Notes under the pieces: model-generated
Told to the model about the DNA's origin: nothing
The model's database searches: none
The model's input: only the letters and a program-made list of their open reading frames with translations
Program-made: the position numbers and the translations under genes
Source: Acidimicrobiales bacterium
GTDB lineage: Bacteria > Actinomycetota > Acidimicrobiia > Acidimicrobiales > Poriferisodalaceae
Direction: 5' to 3'
DNA: 41,412 nt
Assembly (NCBI GenBank): GCA_009843525.1
Contig: VYDH01000005.1
Coordinates: forward strand, 41,321-82,732
Part shown: positions 1 to 7,985 of the stretch, one piece after another
Layout of the letters: the number at the start of each line of letters is the position of its first letter
Position numbering within the stretch: the first letter of the stretch is position 1

Positions 1-3000
1 GCCAACCCGCCTCCATTTTGGGCGCGGCGGCTCACCCCGGGGAACCCCCCCCCCCCCCCCCCCCGGGCGTCCCCCCCCCCCCCCCCCCCGTCGCAAGCCG
101 GGTTGCGGACGAGAATCGTGAGTTGCACGCCGTTGCGCGATCCGGCACCGAACAGCTTGGCTCCCTCGCGCCTGAACTCCTCACCGGACTTCATGGCGTC
201 GCCGAGCAGGTTGACGACGTAGATGGAGGTGAACTCGCTGCGCAGTGCCGCACGCATGCCTGCGAGCGACGGCGCGTTCGACAACGAATTGGGATGGATG
301 AACGCGATCACGCCTGGCTTCGCAAGGTCGCCCTCAGGCTGGTTGAGCCGGTCGGAGGCCCATCTGATGGCTTCGACATAGAGGTTGCCGGCGGCGCTGC
401 CTCCGGCACCGCGGCCGGTGACTTCGCGGTGACGGCGGCCGTAGGTGTCGCGGACACGCTGTTCGATGTGGGGGTGCTCGACGTTGGGGTTGTCTTCGCC
501 GGCTGACTTCTGGCCCGCCGACCAAGGCGGGTTGCCGATGATGACTTGGATTGGCAATTCGTTCTGCTGGTGGGCCCGGGCGCTGTTGTAGCCGAGCGTG
601 CCGGTGCCTGGCAGCACAGATGGGTCGTGGGCAAACGTGTCGGTCAGCACGATGCCGCTGAACGGCTCGTAGCCGCCGGTCCGTTCCCGGTAGCCCTCCT
701 CGATCTTGATTGCTGCGAGGTAGTAAGCGAGCAGCACGATCTCGTTGGCGTGGATTTCCTGCACGCTGCCGCCGGGCACCAGCGGGTTGTGGGTATTGAC
801 GAACTTGCGGGCGAGATCCTCGTCGGCGATGAACGGCTCGCCGTCGCTGTTGCGCTGCGTCAGCAGGCGGTTGATGAACGTGCCAGTTCCGGTGAACGGA
901 TCCAGGATGTGCACGCCCTCCGACGTGAGGCCGCGGCCAAATTCCTGGCGCAGTACGGCGTCGACCGAGCGCAGCATGAAGTCCACGAGCTCGACAGGCG
1001 TGTAGACAATCCCCAAGCGGGTGATCTCCGCGGGCATGGCCTCCTTGAAGAACGACTCGTACACCTCCAGCATGATCTTCAGGCGGGCATCCGAGTCGGC
1101 TGCGCCGGAGAGACGGTTGCGGACGCTGTCGTAGAAGCGATCCAAGTCCGCGGTTTCGTCGCGCAGCCGGACATCGGCGGCCTTGAATTCGTCGAGCAGC
1201 TCATTGAGCGCTTTCGAGATGGGGTTGCGGTCGGCGAAGCCGCTGCCGGCGAACAGCGCCTCGAACACTGGCATCGTCACCACATGCTGGGCGACCAAGG
1301 CGGCGAGGTCGCGGGCTGCCACGGTGCCGCCCACCGTGGCCTGCATCTGTTCGGCGAACCGATCGAAGGTGGCGGCCAGATCGGCGTCGGCGCCGACCGC
1401 CGTCTGGACGTGGCTGGTGATTGTGCCGGTGATGCGCGCCACCTCGCGGCCCCAGCGATCCCAGTACTGCCGGTCGCCGCAGGCCTTCACCAGTTGCGAG
1501 GCAATGGCGTGCTCGAACGGCAGTCGCTGCTGGCCGGCGCGCACACTCGCTGCGTCATCGAGCCGGGCCTGGTCGCACTCGCAGTCGCTGTCCGCTGTGC
1601 CGCAGGTGCCGCAGAGCCCGCTCGGCAGCACGGTGATGGGCGGCTTGCCGGTCAGGTCGGCGGTGTTGATGAGCACGTCGAGCCGCTCGTCGTGAGAGCG
1701 CAACGCCTTGAGCACCTTCCACACGGCCTTGAAGTCGGAGCTGTTCAGCACTGCGTCGTCCAGCAGGCTGGTGCCCGATGGCACCACCACCGGGAGAATC
1801 ACGTAGCCGACGTCCTTGCGGGGAGCGCGGCGCATCACCCGCCCGACCGCTTGGATCACGTCGACTTGGGACTGCTTCGGCTCGAGGAAGATCACAGCGT
1901 CCAGCGCGGGGACGTCGATTCCCTCGCTCAGGCAGCGGGCATTGGTGACGATCCGGCAGGCGCCTTCGGGGTCGCCGGCTCGCAGCCACGCGATGGTGTC
2001 GGCACGTTCGAGCGCATTCTTGTTGCCGTCGACGTGGCGGATGTCGCAGGCCAGCAACTCGGATGCGGCACCGTTGCCTCCGCTCGGGGAGCGGCCGTGG
2101 ACAGCGCCAGCAACTGCTTCGATCACCGGGTTCCAGTAGCGCTCGACGAGTTGGGAATTGCGGATGCGGTTGGTGAAGGCGATGACCCGCTGGGCCGCAT
2201 GGTCATGGTTGACAGCACCGGTGACGCGGTCGTCGGGGGTGGTGGTGGTCGGATCGGCCAAGCCGTCCCAGCACCCGGCGAAACGCACTGCGTCGTGAAT
2301 CTTGAACTGGTGCTCGTCGTCGATGGCGATGTTGTCGTAAGCGTCGAGCACCGGGTTCTCGGCCACGGCGATGACCAGCACCTTGTAATCGGTGAGATGT
2401 CCGCCCTCCACTGCGTCGCCGAACGACATGCGGTACATCTCGGGGCCGTATACCGCTGGGTCGTCCATCGAGTACACGTCGAAGCTGCCCGCGGCCTTCT
2501 GTACACGGCTGCGAGCCGATTCGGTATACACGCGAGGAGTTGCAGTCATGTAGAGCCGCTTCGCGGCACGGACCCGGCCTGGATCATGAATCAGCGAATA
2601 CGGCGTGACGGTCCGCTGAGCACCCGATGCTGGCTTGCGGGCAGCGATCTCCTCGATGCCCGTGGTGCGATGCGCTTCATCGCAGATCGCCAGGTCGAAT
2701 GCCGGGGCCGGGCCGAACAGGCTCGCATCCGACTGGGCATCGGCGATGAGGCTTAGCGACTGGTAAGTGCAGAACACCACGGTCATCGCGGAGGCGTCGG
2801 TCGCTGTCACTTGTGCGGTGATGCGTTCGGGGTCTGTCGTGACCGGCATCGCCAACTCCACCAGCGGGGCGTCCTCAGCTGTGTGGCCCGCGCGAGTGTC
2901 CGAGCACACGCCGATGTAGCGATGCGGGATGGCGGGGTCGCGCTGGCTTGCCCATTCGCGCATGGTCTGGTTCATCAAGGCGATCGACGGCACCAGATAC

Positions 3001-3689
3001 AGCACGCGGCCGCCGATACCGGCCATCTGCTCGGCAACCCACAGAGACACCACGGATTTGCCTGTTCCGCAGGGCAGCACGAGCCTGCCACGGTCGTTCT
3101 CCGCGAACCCCGCGACGACCTTCGCCACGGCCTCAGCCTGAAACGGCTTCGGCGTATGGCGATCTTCTGCGGCGAAGCGCAGGCGTGCCGGATCATCTAG
3201 ACACTCGGCCCAATTGACCGGCCATGACTCCAGGTCGCTGCGGTGCAGCACCTCACAACGCGGCGACGCCTTCTCGATCATCAATCGGGCCTGCGCCGTC
3301 GGGGGAGCGGTCAACACCAGCAACCGCGCTGTGAAATCGTCCGTGGCCGAGGCCGAGATAAACGAATCCACCGCCCCCTTGTCGACACGGCCCGTGGCGT
3401 ACGCCTTGGTCTGGATTGCGCACAGGCCTCCGCCCGCGGCTTCCGTTTGCTCAGCGACGAGGTCGATGCCGATGTCAGCTCCGTATCCAAGTGCCTCGCG
3501 TTCGGGCCATTCAGCCCAGCGCCACACCTGCACGAAGCGCTGCGGTCCGTATACGTCGGGATGGCGCTGCAAAGCACGCTGCATCAGCCGTTCGAACGCA
3601 GCACCGCGGACCTGCGGTGACTCGTACCGCTCCGCCAGCATCGCGAGAAGATCGACCTGCCCGTGCTCTGCGGATTCCGATGTGCTCAT
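1..3689 (-). CDS. Type ISP restriction-modification enzyme (nuclease-helicase-adenine methylase), 3' end missing
   Basis: A single-chain restriction-modification enzyme expected to cut DNA after ATP-driven translocation and to methylate adenine. From the ATG at 3689 about 1,200 residues are readable. An Mrr-like nuclease comes first (D72, D76 and Q93-x-K95). An SF2 helicase follows, with Walker A GTGK (K211), DEAH at 337-340, a TATPR motif, and motif VI beginning QAVGRVMRR near 613. The N6-adenine methyltransferase has motif I DPFTGTGTF from 930 and motif IV NPPW from 1053. This order matches the LlaBIII/LlaGI class (about 1,500-1,600 residues), so the target-recognition domain should lie beyond the left edge. 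The frame stays open to base 1, but the last 30 codons fall in the poly-C artefact. No strong ribosome site precedes the ATG. An open reading frame of 736 codons on the other strand is only its shadow. Confidence 0.93.
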   Translation of the reverse strand, partial: MSTSESAEHGQVDLLAMLAERYESPQVRGAAFERLMQRALQRHPDVYGPQRFVQVWRWAEWPEREALGYGADIGIDLVAEQTEAAGGGLCAIQTKAYATGRVDKGAVDSFISASATDDFTARLLVLTAPPTAQARLMIEKASPRCEVLHRSDLESWPVNWAECLDDPARLRFAAEDRHTPKPFQAEAVAKVVAGFAENDRGRLVLPCGTGKSVVSLWVAEQMAGIGGRVLYLVPSIALMNQTMREWASQRDPAIPHRYIGVCSDTRAGHTAEDAPLVELAMPVTTDPERITAQVTATDASAMTVVFCTYQSLSLIADAQSDASLFGPAPAFDLAICDEAHRTTGIEEIAARKPASGAQRTVTPYSLIHDPGRVRAAKRLYMTATPRVYTESARSRVQKAAGSFDVYSMDDPAVYGPEMYRMSFGDAVEGGHLTDYKVLVIAVAENPVLDAYDNIAIDDEHQFKIHDAVRFAGCWDGLADPTTTTPDDRVTGAVNHDHAAQRVIAFTNRIRNSQLVERYWNPVIEAVAGAVHGRSPSGGNGAASELLACDIRHVDGNKNALERADTIAWLRAGDPEGACRIVTNARCLSEGIDVPALDAVIFLEPKQSQVDVIQAVGRVMRRAPRKDVGYVILPVVVPSGTSLLDDAVLNSSDFKAVWKVLKALRSHDERLDVLINTADLTGKPPITVLPSGLCGTCGTADSDCECDQARLDDAASVRAGQQRLPFEHAIASQLVKACGDRQYWDRWGREVARITGTITSHVQTAVGADADLAATFDRFAEQMQATVGGTVAARDLAALVAQHVVTMPVFEALFAGSGFADRNPISKALNELLDEFKAADVRLRDETADLDRFYDSVRNRLSGAADSDARLKIMLEVYESFFKEAMPAEITRLGIVYTPVELVDFMLRSVDAVLRQEFGRGLTSEGVHILDPFTGTGTFINRLLTQRNSDGEPFIADEDLARKFVNTHNPLVPGGSVQEIHANEIVLLAYYLAAIKIEEGYRERTGGYEPFSGIVLTDTFAHDPSVLPGTGTLGYNSARAHQQNELPIQVIIGNPPWSAGQKSAGEDNPNVEHPHIEQRVRDTYGRRHREVTGRGAGGSAAGNLYVEAIRWASDRLNQPEGDLAKPGVIAFIHPNSLSNAPSLAGMRAALRSEFTSIYVVNLLGDAMKSGEEFRREGAKLFGAGSRNGVQLTILVRNPACDGGGGGGDARGGGGGGFPGVSRRAQNGGGL
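45..89. repeat. Two poly-C runs, probable contig-end artefact
   Basis: Twenty C (45-64), then GGGCGT, then nineteen C (71-89). The restriction-modification gene reads as a normal protein down to about base 91 and turns into poly-glycine here. Such runs at a contig tip are typical of sequencing or assembly failure. Bases 1-95 should not be trusted as genomic sequence. I see no biological repeat unit. Confidence 0.75.
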
Positions 3690-3834
3690 CGACAATTCGC
3701 GGACGGCTGAGGTGTGGCGCGCATTCACTGAACAGTACCGATGCTGCGCCTTGCCGGGCCAACGCCGTCGGACGCCCCCGGGATACCGCGGCCGGTTCGG
3801 TGAGCCATCGGCCGTAGCTGCGTCTCGAGGCGGT

Positions 3835-4017
3835 TCACTCAGCATCGGCATCCATCGTCGTTTCCGGCTCGTTGTTCAAGCACTGCTGGCTCAGTCCGAG
3901 TTCGGCTGCAGCAATCCCCGAAGCGACCTCGTTCGTGGCGAGACGGTCGAGCGCTTCGGCAAGTTCGGTGCCGTCGTCAGAGAGCATCACCGTCCAAAGA
4001 TCTTCCGTATAGCCCAC
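3835..4017 (-). CDS. Possible small protein leading the restriction-modification operon
   Basis: A 60-codon ORF from GTG 4017, acidic and rich in Glu and Ala, with no family I recognise. What favours it is promoter geometry: TTGAAT and AATGAT separated by 17 bp, with the -10 ending 8 nt before the GTG, as in other leaderless genes here. A second possible start, ATG at codon 11, has GGACGG just upstream. It ends 145 bp before the restriction-modification start on the same strand, so a regulator or chance ORF are both possible. It is unlikely to be an N-terminal piece of that enzyme, whose nuclease domain is complete. Confidence 0.4.
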   Translation of the reverse strand: MGYTEDLWTVMLSDDGTELAEALDRLATNEVASGIAAAELGLSQQCLNNEPETTMDADAE

Positions 4018-4025
4018 GGAAATAG

Positions 4026-4054
4026 ATCATTTCGATTTATTACAGATGATTCAA
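4026..4054 (-). promoter_or_regulatory. Putative sigma70-like promoter of the restriction-modification operon
   Basis: On the minus strand, -35 TTGAAT (4049-4054), 17 bp, -10 AATGAT (4026-4031). It lies in an AT-rich island (about 4018-4070) that contrasts with the GC-rich surroundings. The predicted start of transcription is at or next to GTG 4017. Confidence 0.45.
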
Positions 4055-4148
4055 ATAATTTTGCATCCCAGACGGCTGTGTGAGGGCACGCTGCTCAAGC
4101 CGCATCTGAAGCCGTGGGATGCTGACGTCGGCAGTCTGTGGGGCGGGA

Positions 4149-5432
4149 TCAGCCGAGTTGGCGCAGGCAGGCGTGGGCGCGGGCAGTGAGGCGTTCCAGA
4201 AGCAGGCTGACTCGCGGGGAGGAAGCGTGGTTGCTGCTCAGCAGGGTTGCTTCGGCAGCACAGGCGTCGGGTACCGCTGAGACGATGTCGGCGAGGCGTG
4301 CGAGAAGGTCGTCGGCGTGCAGACCGGCGTCATGGGCGAAACAGGTCCAGTGTGCTGCAGCCTGTTCGGGGGCGACGGAGTGGCTGCCGCCGAGCGCGAA
4401 CGCGTGGCCGACGGTCTCGTCGAGGGCGAGGTACGGCAGCACACTGCAGACGTCGTACATGGGGGCCAGGCGCACCTCGGCGCCGTCAAGCAGGATGCTG
4501 AAGTTCTTGGCATGGCCGTCCGGGGCGCCGATGACCCACTGGTAGATCAGCGCGTCAATCAGGTCGGCGAGGTCGTCGGCGGGTGAAGTGGAGTGCCGGC
4601 GCAGCATCGCGACGACCTGCGGCAGAGAGGGGCCGCCGTGCTGCTCGTAGCGCAGCGAGGGAGCGAGGCCGAGGGCTTGACACAGGTCTTCTTGGTGCAG
4701 TCGCAGGACGCGTCCGCCTACGCGGCGGCGGTCGTACCGCTCCACGATGATCGTGTCGTAGCCGTCGAAGACCGCGACCGACGTGTTCGCCGCAGGCAGG
4801 CCCAAGCGGCGCGCAGTTGCCATACTCAGATGCTCGATGACGGCCTGGTGCTGGGTCATGAAGACAGCGGGCTTCAAGATGTGGGTGGTGGCGGCAGTGC
4901 CACTCGGCTGATGCCAGATGCCGTCGTGGAGATGCAGCGCGATCTTGGCTTGAGCGCCTGCGAGGCTGAAATAGCCGGGAGCGAATGTGCCGGTTGCGAG
5001 GTGCGTTCGCTGCCGGATGGCACTCAGTTGCCGGGCGACGTCTCCGGCGCTCAGCGGTTCGTGGCTGCCGCCGCGTGACAGCGCCGCATCCAGCAGTGCC
5101 GTGGGGCAGATCTGCACCGCGCCAGCGCAGTCGAGGCCCATCGGAGTAGCCAGCAGGTCAAGCGGAGCTGTCGACGCGGCGCCGGTGACCTGCTGCCAGT
5201 GCCGGAGCAGATCCGCATTGTCCGGCAAGAGGCCCGCAAACCACGTCTCGACGCTGCCGTCCGCGTGCCGCTGGCGGGTCGGCGGCAGGCTGAGCGACAA
5301 TGGGACAGGGCGAGCGCTGCTGTGGAGATGATCGTTGCTGTAGGCGAACGAGACGGTGCCGCGCCGCGTCGCGCTGCGGTCGATCATGCCGATCACTCTG
5401 CCGTCCAGCATCACCGCGAGCGGCTCGGTCAT
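4149..5432 (-). CDS. hipA: HipA-family serine/threonine kinase (toxin)
   Basis: A 427-residue HipA kinase. In E. coli HipA phosphorylates glutamyl-tRNA synthetase and causes growth arrest; the target here is unknown. Conserved elements are present: a serine (S156) just before the nucleotide-loop motif GAQAK (159-163), the ILKP lysine near 187, the catalytic DGHAKN (D305, N310) and the magnesium-binding aspartate of YDVCS (D327). All catalytic residues look intact. The start is ATG 5432, which overlaps the hipB stop as ATGA; the longer reading from GTG 5855 is hipB in another frame. Transcribed with hipB from the four-operator promoter. The restriction-modification genes follow on the same strand after a gap of about 130 bp with their own promoter. 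Confidence 0.93.
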   Translation of the reverse strand: MTEPLAVMLDGRVIGMIDRSATRRGTVSFAYSNDHLHSSARPVPLSLSLPPTRQRHADGSVETWFAGLLPDNADLLRHWQQVTGAASTAPLDLLATPMGLDCAGAVQICPTALLDAALSRGGSHEPLSAGDVARQLSAIRQRTHLATGTFAPGYFSLAGAQAKIALHLHDGIWHQPSGTAATTHILKPAVFMTQHQAVIEHLSMATARRLGLPAANTSVAVFDGYDTIIVERYDRRRVGGRVLRLHQEDLCQALGLAPSLRYEQHGGPSLPQVVAMLRRHSTSPADDLADLIDALIYQWVIGAPDGHAKNFSILLDGAEVRLAPMYDVCSVLPYLALDETVGHAFALGGSHSVAPEQAAAHWTCFAHDAGLHADDLLARLADIVSAVPDACAAEATLLSSNHASSPRVSLLLERLTARAHACLRQLG

Positions 5433-5809
5433 TCCGAAGGGCTGGCAGCGTCGCCGGGTGGGAGCGGGCGGCGGGCGAGCGGGCCGCGGCGCATGGCGTT
5501 CTTGAGGTCGTCGAGCATGGCCGGTTTGCTGTCGATGCCCTCGAGCACGAGCCGGTAGCCCAGCACGTGGATGCAGCTCAGCACTGTGTCGAGTTGGCCG
5601 CCGCGCAAGTTGCCCCGTTCCAAGTCGGATATCCACGGCCGTGAGGCGCCCACCAAGGCACCGAACTCGGTCTGGGAGAGCCCGGCTTGGCGGCGCAGGC
5701 GACTGATGGCCGCGCCGATGCCTTCTACCGAGTACACGTCGATAGGCAGCCGTGGACGGGCGGGTTCGACGCCGGCCGCTGGTGTGTGCTGTGCAGGGTC
5801 GTCTGGCAT
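5429..5809 (-). CDS. hipB: HipB-like XRE-family antitoxin and repressor
   Basis: A 126-residue DNA-binding antitoxin expected to bind HipA and repress its own promoter. The HTH lies at about residues 30-67; the recognisable part is GLSQTEFGALVGAS (43-56) followed by RPWISDLERGN. A proline-rich N-terminus of about 20 residues and a basic, proline-rich tail flank it. The start is uncertain: an in-frame TTG at 5857 would add 16 codons, but it lies inside operator O1 and downstream of where the mRNA could begin, so ATG 5809 is preferred. Its stop overlaps the hipA start by 4 bp, implying translational coupling. Confidence 0.88.
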   Translation of the reverse strand: MPDDPAQHTPAAGVEPARPRLPIDVYSVEGIGAAISRLRRQAGLSQTEFGALVGASRPWISDLERGNLRGGQLDTVLSCIHVLGYRLVLEGIDSKPAMLDDLKNAMRRGPLARRPLPPGDAASPSE

Positions 5810-5833
5810 GGGTGGTTGCACTCGCCGGATCGT

Positions 5834-5857
5834 TTGTGCATTGTATCCGATGCACAA
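5834..5857. promoter_or_regulatory. hipBA operator O1 (overlaps -10)
   Basis: Perfect inverted repeat TTGTGCAT-N8-ATGCACAA, centre 5845.5. A good -10, TACAAT on the minus strand (5840-5845), lies inside it, so repressor bound here would block RNA polymerase. The 8-bp spacer equals that of E. coli HipB operators (TATCC-N8-GGATA), but the half-site differs. Confidence 0.8.
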
Positions 5858-5873
5858 CTGCCTAGGCCACAGA

Positions 5874-5893
5874 GTGCATTCGTTTCAATGCGT
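5874..5893. promoter_or_regulatory. hipBA operator O2
   Basis: GTGCAT-N8-ATGCGT, centre 5883.5, exactly 38 bp from O1. The left half is perfect; the right half differs at its two outer bases. Confidence 0.65.
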
Positions 5894-5911
5894 TAAGTCC
5901 ACTTTGCCAAT

Positions 5912-5931
5912 ACGCACTTTATCGAATGCAA
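5912..5931. promoter_or_regulatory. hipBA operator O3 (weak)
   Basis: ACGCAC-N8-ATGCAA, centre 5921.5, again 38 bp on. The right half is good; the left half keeps only the GCA core. It is the least certain of the four. Confidence 0.5.
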
Positions 5932-5949
5932 CTCAAGCTAAAGGCTTAC

Positions 5950-5969
5950 CTGCATCGATCTGAATGCAA
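5950..5969. promoter_or_regulatory. hipBA operator O4
   Basis: CTGCAT-N8-ATGCAA, centre 5959.5, 38 bp from O3. The inner five bases of both halves are perfect. It ends about 60 bp upstream of the -10 of the divergent yedK gene. Confidence 0.65.
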
Positions 5970-6028
5970 ATCAACACTCGGTAGGCAAGCCTCGCGCGCT
6001 CCATGCCGAAGCTGAGAGCCGACCGACC

Positions 6029-6034
6029 TACGCT
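6029..6034 (+). promoter_or_regulatory. -10 box TACGCT of yedK
   Basis: Ends 6 nt before ATG 6041; predicts a leaderless mRNA. Confidence 0.6.
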
Positions 6035-6040
6035 CGGCAC

Positions 6041-6805
6041 ATGTGCGGGAGGTTTGTCTCAGCAGCCAGTCTCGAGCAGATTGCGGCGCACTTCGACACC
6101 TCGCTTCCGGGTTTCGACGCACCTCGCAGCTACAACGTGGCACCCACGACCGACATCGTGGCGGTCGTGGGCAACGACGATGCCCGCCGGATCGAGACGT
6201 TTCAGTGGGGCCTCGTGCCTCGATGGTCCAAGGATCCTGCGAAGGGCCCGCCGCTGTTCAATGCACGGTCGGAGACAGCGGCAGCGAAGAACTCGTTCCG
6301 TGGCGCGTTCAGGCGGCGTCGCTGCATCGTTCCTGCCGACGGGTTCTACGAGTGGCCTCGAGCACCGAAGGGCACACCCCGTGACGAGCGCCCGCTTCCG
6401 CACTACATCACCCGCGCCGACGGTGCCATGCTGGCCATGGCGGGCCTGTGGGAACGCTGGTCGCCGCCCCCTGCCGGTGATGCCGCCGACCGAGCGAACG
6501 CAGATGCCCCGACCGGTCCACTCCAGGCCCTGCATTCGGCAACGGTGCTGACCACTGCCGCGAACAGCTTCATGGCGCCGATTCACGACCGCATGCCGGT
6601 GCTGCTCGATCGTTCGCAGTGGGAAACCTGGCTTGACCCTGCCAATGACGGCGTCGACGCGCTGGTGGCCATGTGCGCGCCCGCTGCCGAGGGCATCCTG
6701 CGCTCGCATCAGGTCGGTCGCGCGGTGGGCAACGTCCGCAACAGCGACGCGAGTCTCATCGAGCCCGCAGACCCTCTCGATACCTCGCCTGAACGGCTGT
6801 TCTGA
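6041..6805 (+). CDS. yedK: SRAP-family abasic-site DNA-protein crosslink protein (YedK/HMCES)
   Basis: A 254-residue SOS-response-associated peptidase domain protein, which shields abasic sites in single-stranded DNA by a covalent link through Cys2. Cys2 follows the initiator Met directly (MCGRF), which fixes the start because Met must be removed to expose it. Other conserved residues: N32 in YNVAP, N74 and R76 in FNARSET, E104 in GFYEW, and H182 in IHDRMPV. Length is normal. It is divergent from hipBA, and its promoter lies just outside the operator array, so HipB could affect it, though nothing shows this. Confidence 0.95.
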   Translation: MCGRFVSAASLEQIAAHFDTSLPGFDAPRSYNVAPTTDIVAVVGNDDARRIETFQWGLVPRWSKDPAKGPPLFNARSETAAAKNSFRGAFRRRRCIVPADGFYEWPRAPKGTPRDERPLPHYITRADGAMLAMAGLWERWSPPPAGDAADRANADAPTGPLQALHSATVLTTAANSFMAPIHDRMPVLLDRSQWETWLDPANDGVDALVAMCAPAAEGILRSHQVGRAVGNVRNSDASLIEPADPLDTSPERLF

Positions 6806-6826
6806 GCCCTGCGCCCCGCGCGCGCA

Positions 6827-6843
6827 ACGGCGCCTCGCGCCGT
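6827..6843. terminator. Hairpin between convergent yedK and HIT genes
   Basis: ACGGCGC-CTC-GCGCCGT, a perfect 7-bp stem with 3-nt loop and no T tract, 22 bp after the yedK stop and 17 bp after the HIT gene stop on the other strand. Its symmetry lets it serve both genes. Confidence 0.5.
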
Positions 6844-6859
6844 GGGCATACCGGTCTGC

Positions 6860-7264
6860 TCAGCCGATAGTGCCGAGTGCAGCGCGGATGGCTTCGGCGG
6901 ACTCGCTCAGATCCTTGGCCGAGGCCATGGGCAGAGGTCGGGCGAAGTTCATGTCGGCCATCGAGTTCACCGGGCACACATGAATGTGGCAGTGAGGCAC
7001 TTCGAAGCCGGCGACCACCAGACCGATGCGTTCGGGTCTCAAAGCCTGCATCTGTGCTTGGCCGATGCGTCTGGACACATCGAACAGGTGCGACTGCAGG
7101 TCGGCCGGGACGTCCAGCCAGTGGTCAATCTCGGCGATAGGCACGACCAGCGTGTGACCCGGCGACAGCGGATTGATGGACAGGAATGCAACACAGCGGT
7201 CGTCGCGCCACACGAACGTCCCGGGCAGCTCGCCTTCGATGATCCGCGTGAACACAGTGCTCAT
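6860..7264 (-). CDS. HIT-family nucleotide hydrolase/transferase
   Basis: A 134-residue histidine-triad protein, likely hydrolysing purine nucleoside phosphoramidates or dinucleotides. The triad is H91-C-H93-I-H95. The N-terminal pattern (TRIIEGELP, then a D-x-CVAFL strand and NPLSPGHTLVVP) is standard for the family. ATG 7264 is chosen over ATG 7273 because the -10 TAGGAT ends 7 nt before it. It diverges from the phosphatidyltransferase gene, an arrangement also seen in mycobacteria (HIT protein next to pgsA). Substrate cannot be told from sequence. Confidence 0.9.
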   Translation of the reverse strand: MSTVFTRIIEGELPGTFVWRDDRCVAFLSINPLSPGHTLVVPIAEIDHWLDVPADLQSHLFDVSRRIGQAQMQALRPERIGLVVAGFEVPHCHIHVCPVNSMADMNFARPLPMASAKDLSESAEAIRAALGTIG

Positions 7265-7267
7265 CGC

Positions 7268-7286
7268 GCGCATCCTAAGGATGCGC
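7268..7286. promoter_or_regulatory. Perfect inverted repeat over the HIT-gene -10
   Basis: GCGCATCC-TAA-GGATGCGC. It contains the -10 of the HIT gene (TAGGAT on minus, 7272-7277). A second palindrome, CAGCCT-AAG-AGGCTG (7302-7316), shares the core CCTAAG 31 bp away and lies where the -35 of the divergent gene should be. Together they look like an operator pair; the factor is unknown. Confidence 0.5.
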
Positions 7287-7301
7287 CGGAGCTCATGCGC
7301 G

Positions 7302-7316
7302 CAGCCTAAGAGGCTG
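7302..7316. promoter_or_regulatory. Second CCTAAG palindrome, over the pgsA -35 region
   Basis: CAGCCT-AAG-AGGCTG, ending 17 bp before the -10 of the phosphatidyltransferase gene. Confidence 0.45.
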
Positions 7317-7333
7317 AGCCGACTGCATCTCAG

Positions 7334-7339
7334 TACTGT
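7334..7339 (+). promoter_or_regulatory. -10 box TACTGT of the phosphatidyltransferase gene
   Basis: Ends 7 nt before GTG 7347 and favours that start over the GTG at 7338, which overlaps the box. Confidence 0.6.
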
Positions 7340-7346
7340 GAGCCGC

Positions 7347-7961
7347 GTGAGCGAGGCCTCCGACGCGCCGCCGGTCCCCGACCCTGGGTGGCGGCCGTTC
7401 ACCGTGCCGAACCTGATCAGCCTGGCTCGCCTGTGTTGCCTGCCGTGGTTCGTGTGGCTGGTGTTCGGTGCCGAGGACCGCTGGTTTGCCGCATTGCTGC
7501 TCGGCGCTCTCGGTGCCACCGACTGGGTCGACGGCTGGGTGGCGCGTCGCTTCAACCAGGTCTCCGAGCTCGGCAAGATCCTGGACCCCACTGCCGATCG
7601 ACTGCTGCTGCTGGTCGCGCTCGTCGTGATGATCGCCGATGGCTCGCTGCCGCTCCCGATCGCGGTGCTGGCACTGTTCCGTGAGGGAGTGGTCGCCGTG
7701 GCGGCGCTGGTGCTGGGGGCGCTTGGTGCTCGCAAGATCGACGTGACCTGGTGGGGCAAGACCGGCACGTTTCTCATGATGTTCGCCGTGCCGTGCTTCC
7801 TGGCCTCCCACAGCGACATCGGCGTGGCGGATGCCTTCGGAGTGACAGCCTGGATATTCGTTGCGACCGGCCTGCCGATCCATTACTGGTCGGCGGTGGG
7901 CTACATCCCCCAGGCCTTCGATGCCGTGCGCGAGGGGCGTGCCGGCAGCGCCAGCGGCTGA
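7347..7961 (+). CDS. pgsA: CDP-alcohol phosphatidyltransferase (probable phosphatidylglycerophosphate synthase)
   Basis: A 204-residue integral membrane enzyme that joins a CDP-activated lipid to a small alcohol. The signature D-x2-D-G-x2-A-R-x8-G-x3-D-x3-D is complete: D59, D62-G63, A66-R67, G76, D80, D84. Several hydrophobic segments (about 27-57, 86-125, 140-180) fit the usual six-helix fold. Phosphatidylglycerophosphate synthase is favoured by size and by its position upstream of gcvH, near where mycobacteria keep pgsA2; a cardiolipin- or inositol-type enzyme is possible. Start GTG 7347 rests on the -10 box position. Confidence 0.85.
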   Translation: MSEASDAPPVPDPGWRPFTVPNLISLARLCCLPWFVWLVFGAEDRWFAALLLGALGATDWVDGWVARRFNQVSELGKILDPTADRLLLLVALVVMIADGSLPLPIAVLALFREGVVAVAALVLGALGARKIDVTWWGKTGTFLMMFAVPCFLASHSDIGVADAFGVTAWIFVATGLPIHYWSAVGYIPQAFDAVREGRAGSASG

Positions 7962-7985
7962 GCTATCTGTGCGACAGCCATCCGG

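Noticed and set aside
1..20. NPPPFW-like reading on the plus strand, resembling a methylase motif
   Set aside because: Adjacent to the poly-C artefact and too short to mean anything.
546..2756. Open frame of 736 codons on the plus strand
   Set aside because: It is antisense to the restriction-modification gene, whose minus-strand frame has all helicase and methylase motifs; long antisense frames are common at this GC content.
5433..5855. N-terminal extension of hipA from GTG 5855
   Set aside because: It is hipB in another frame; the HipA fold begins at ATG 5432.
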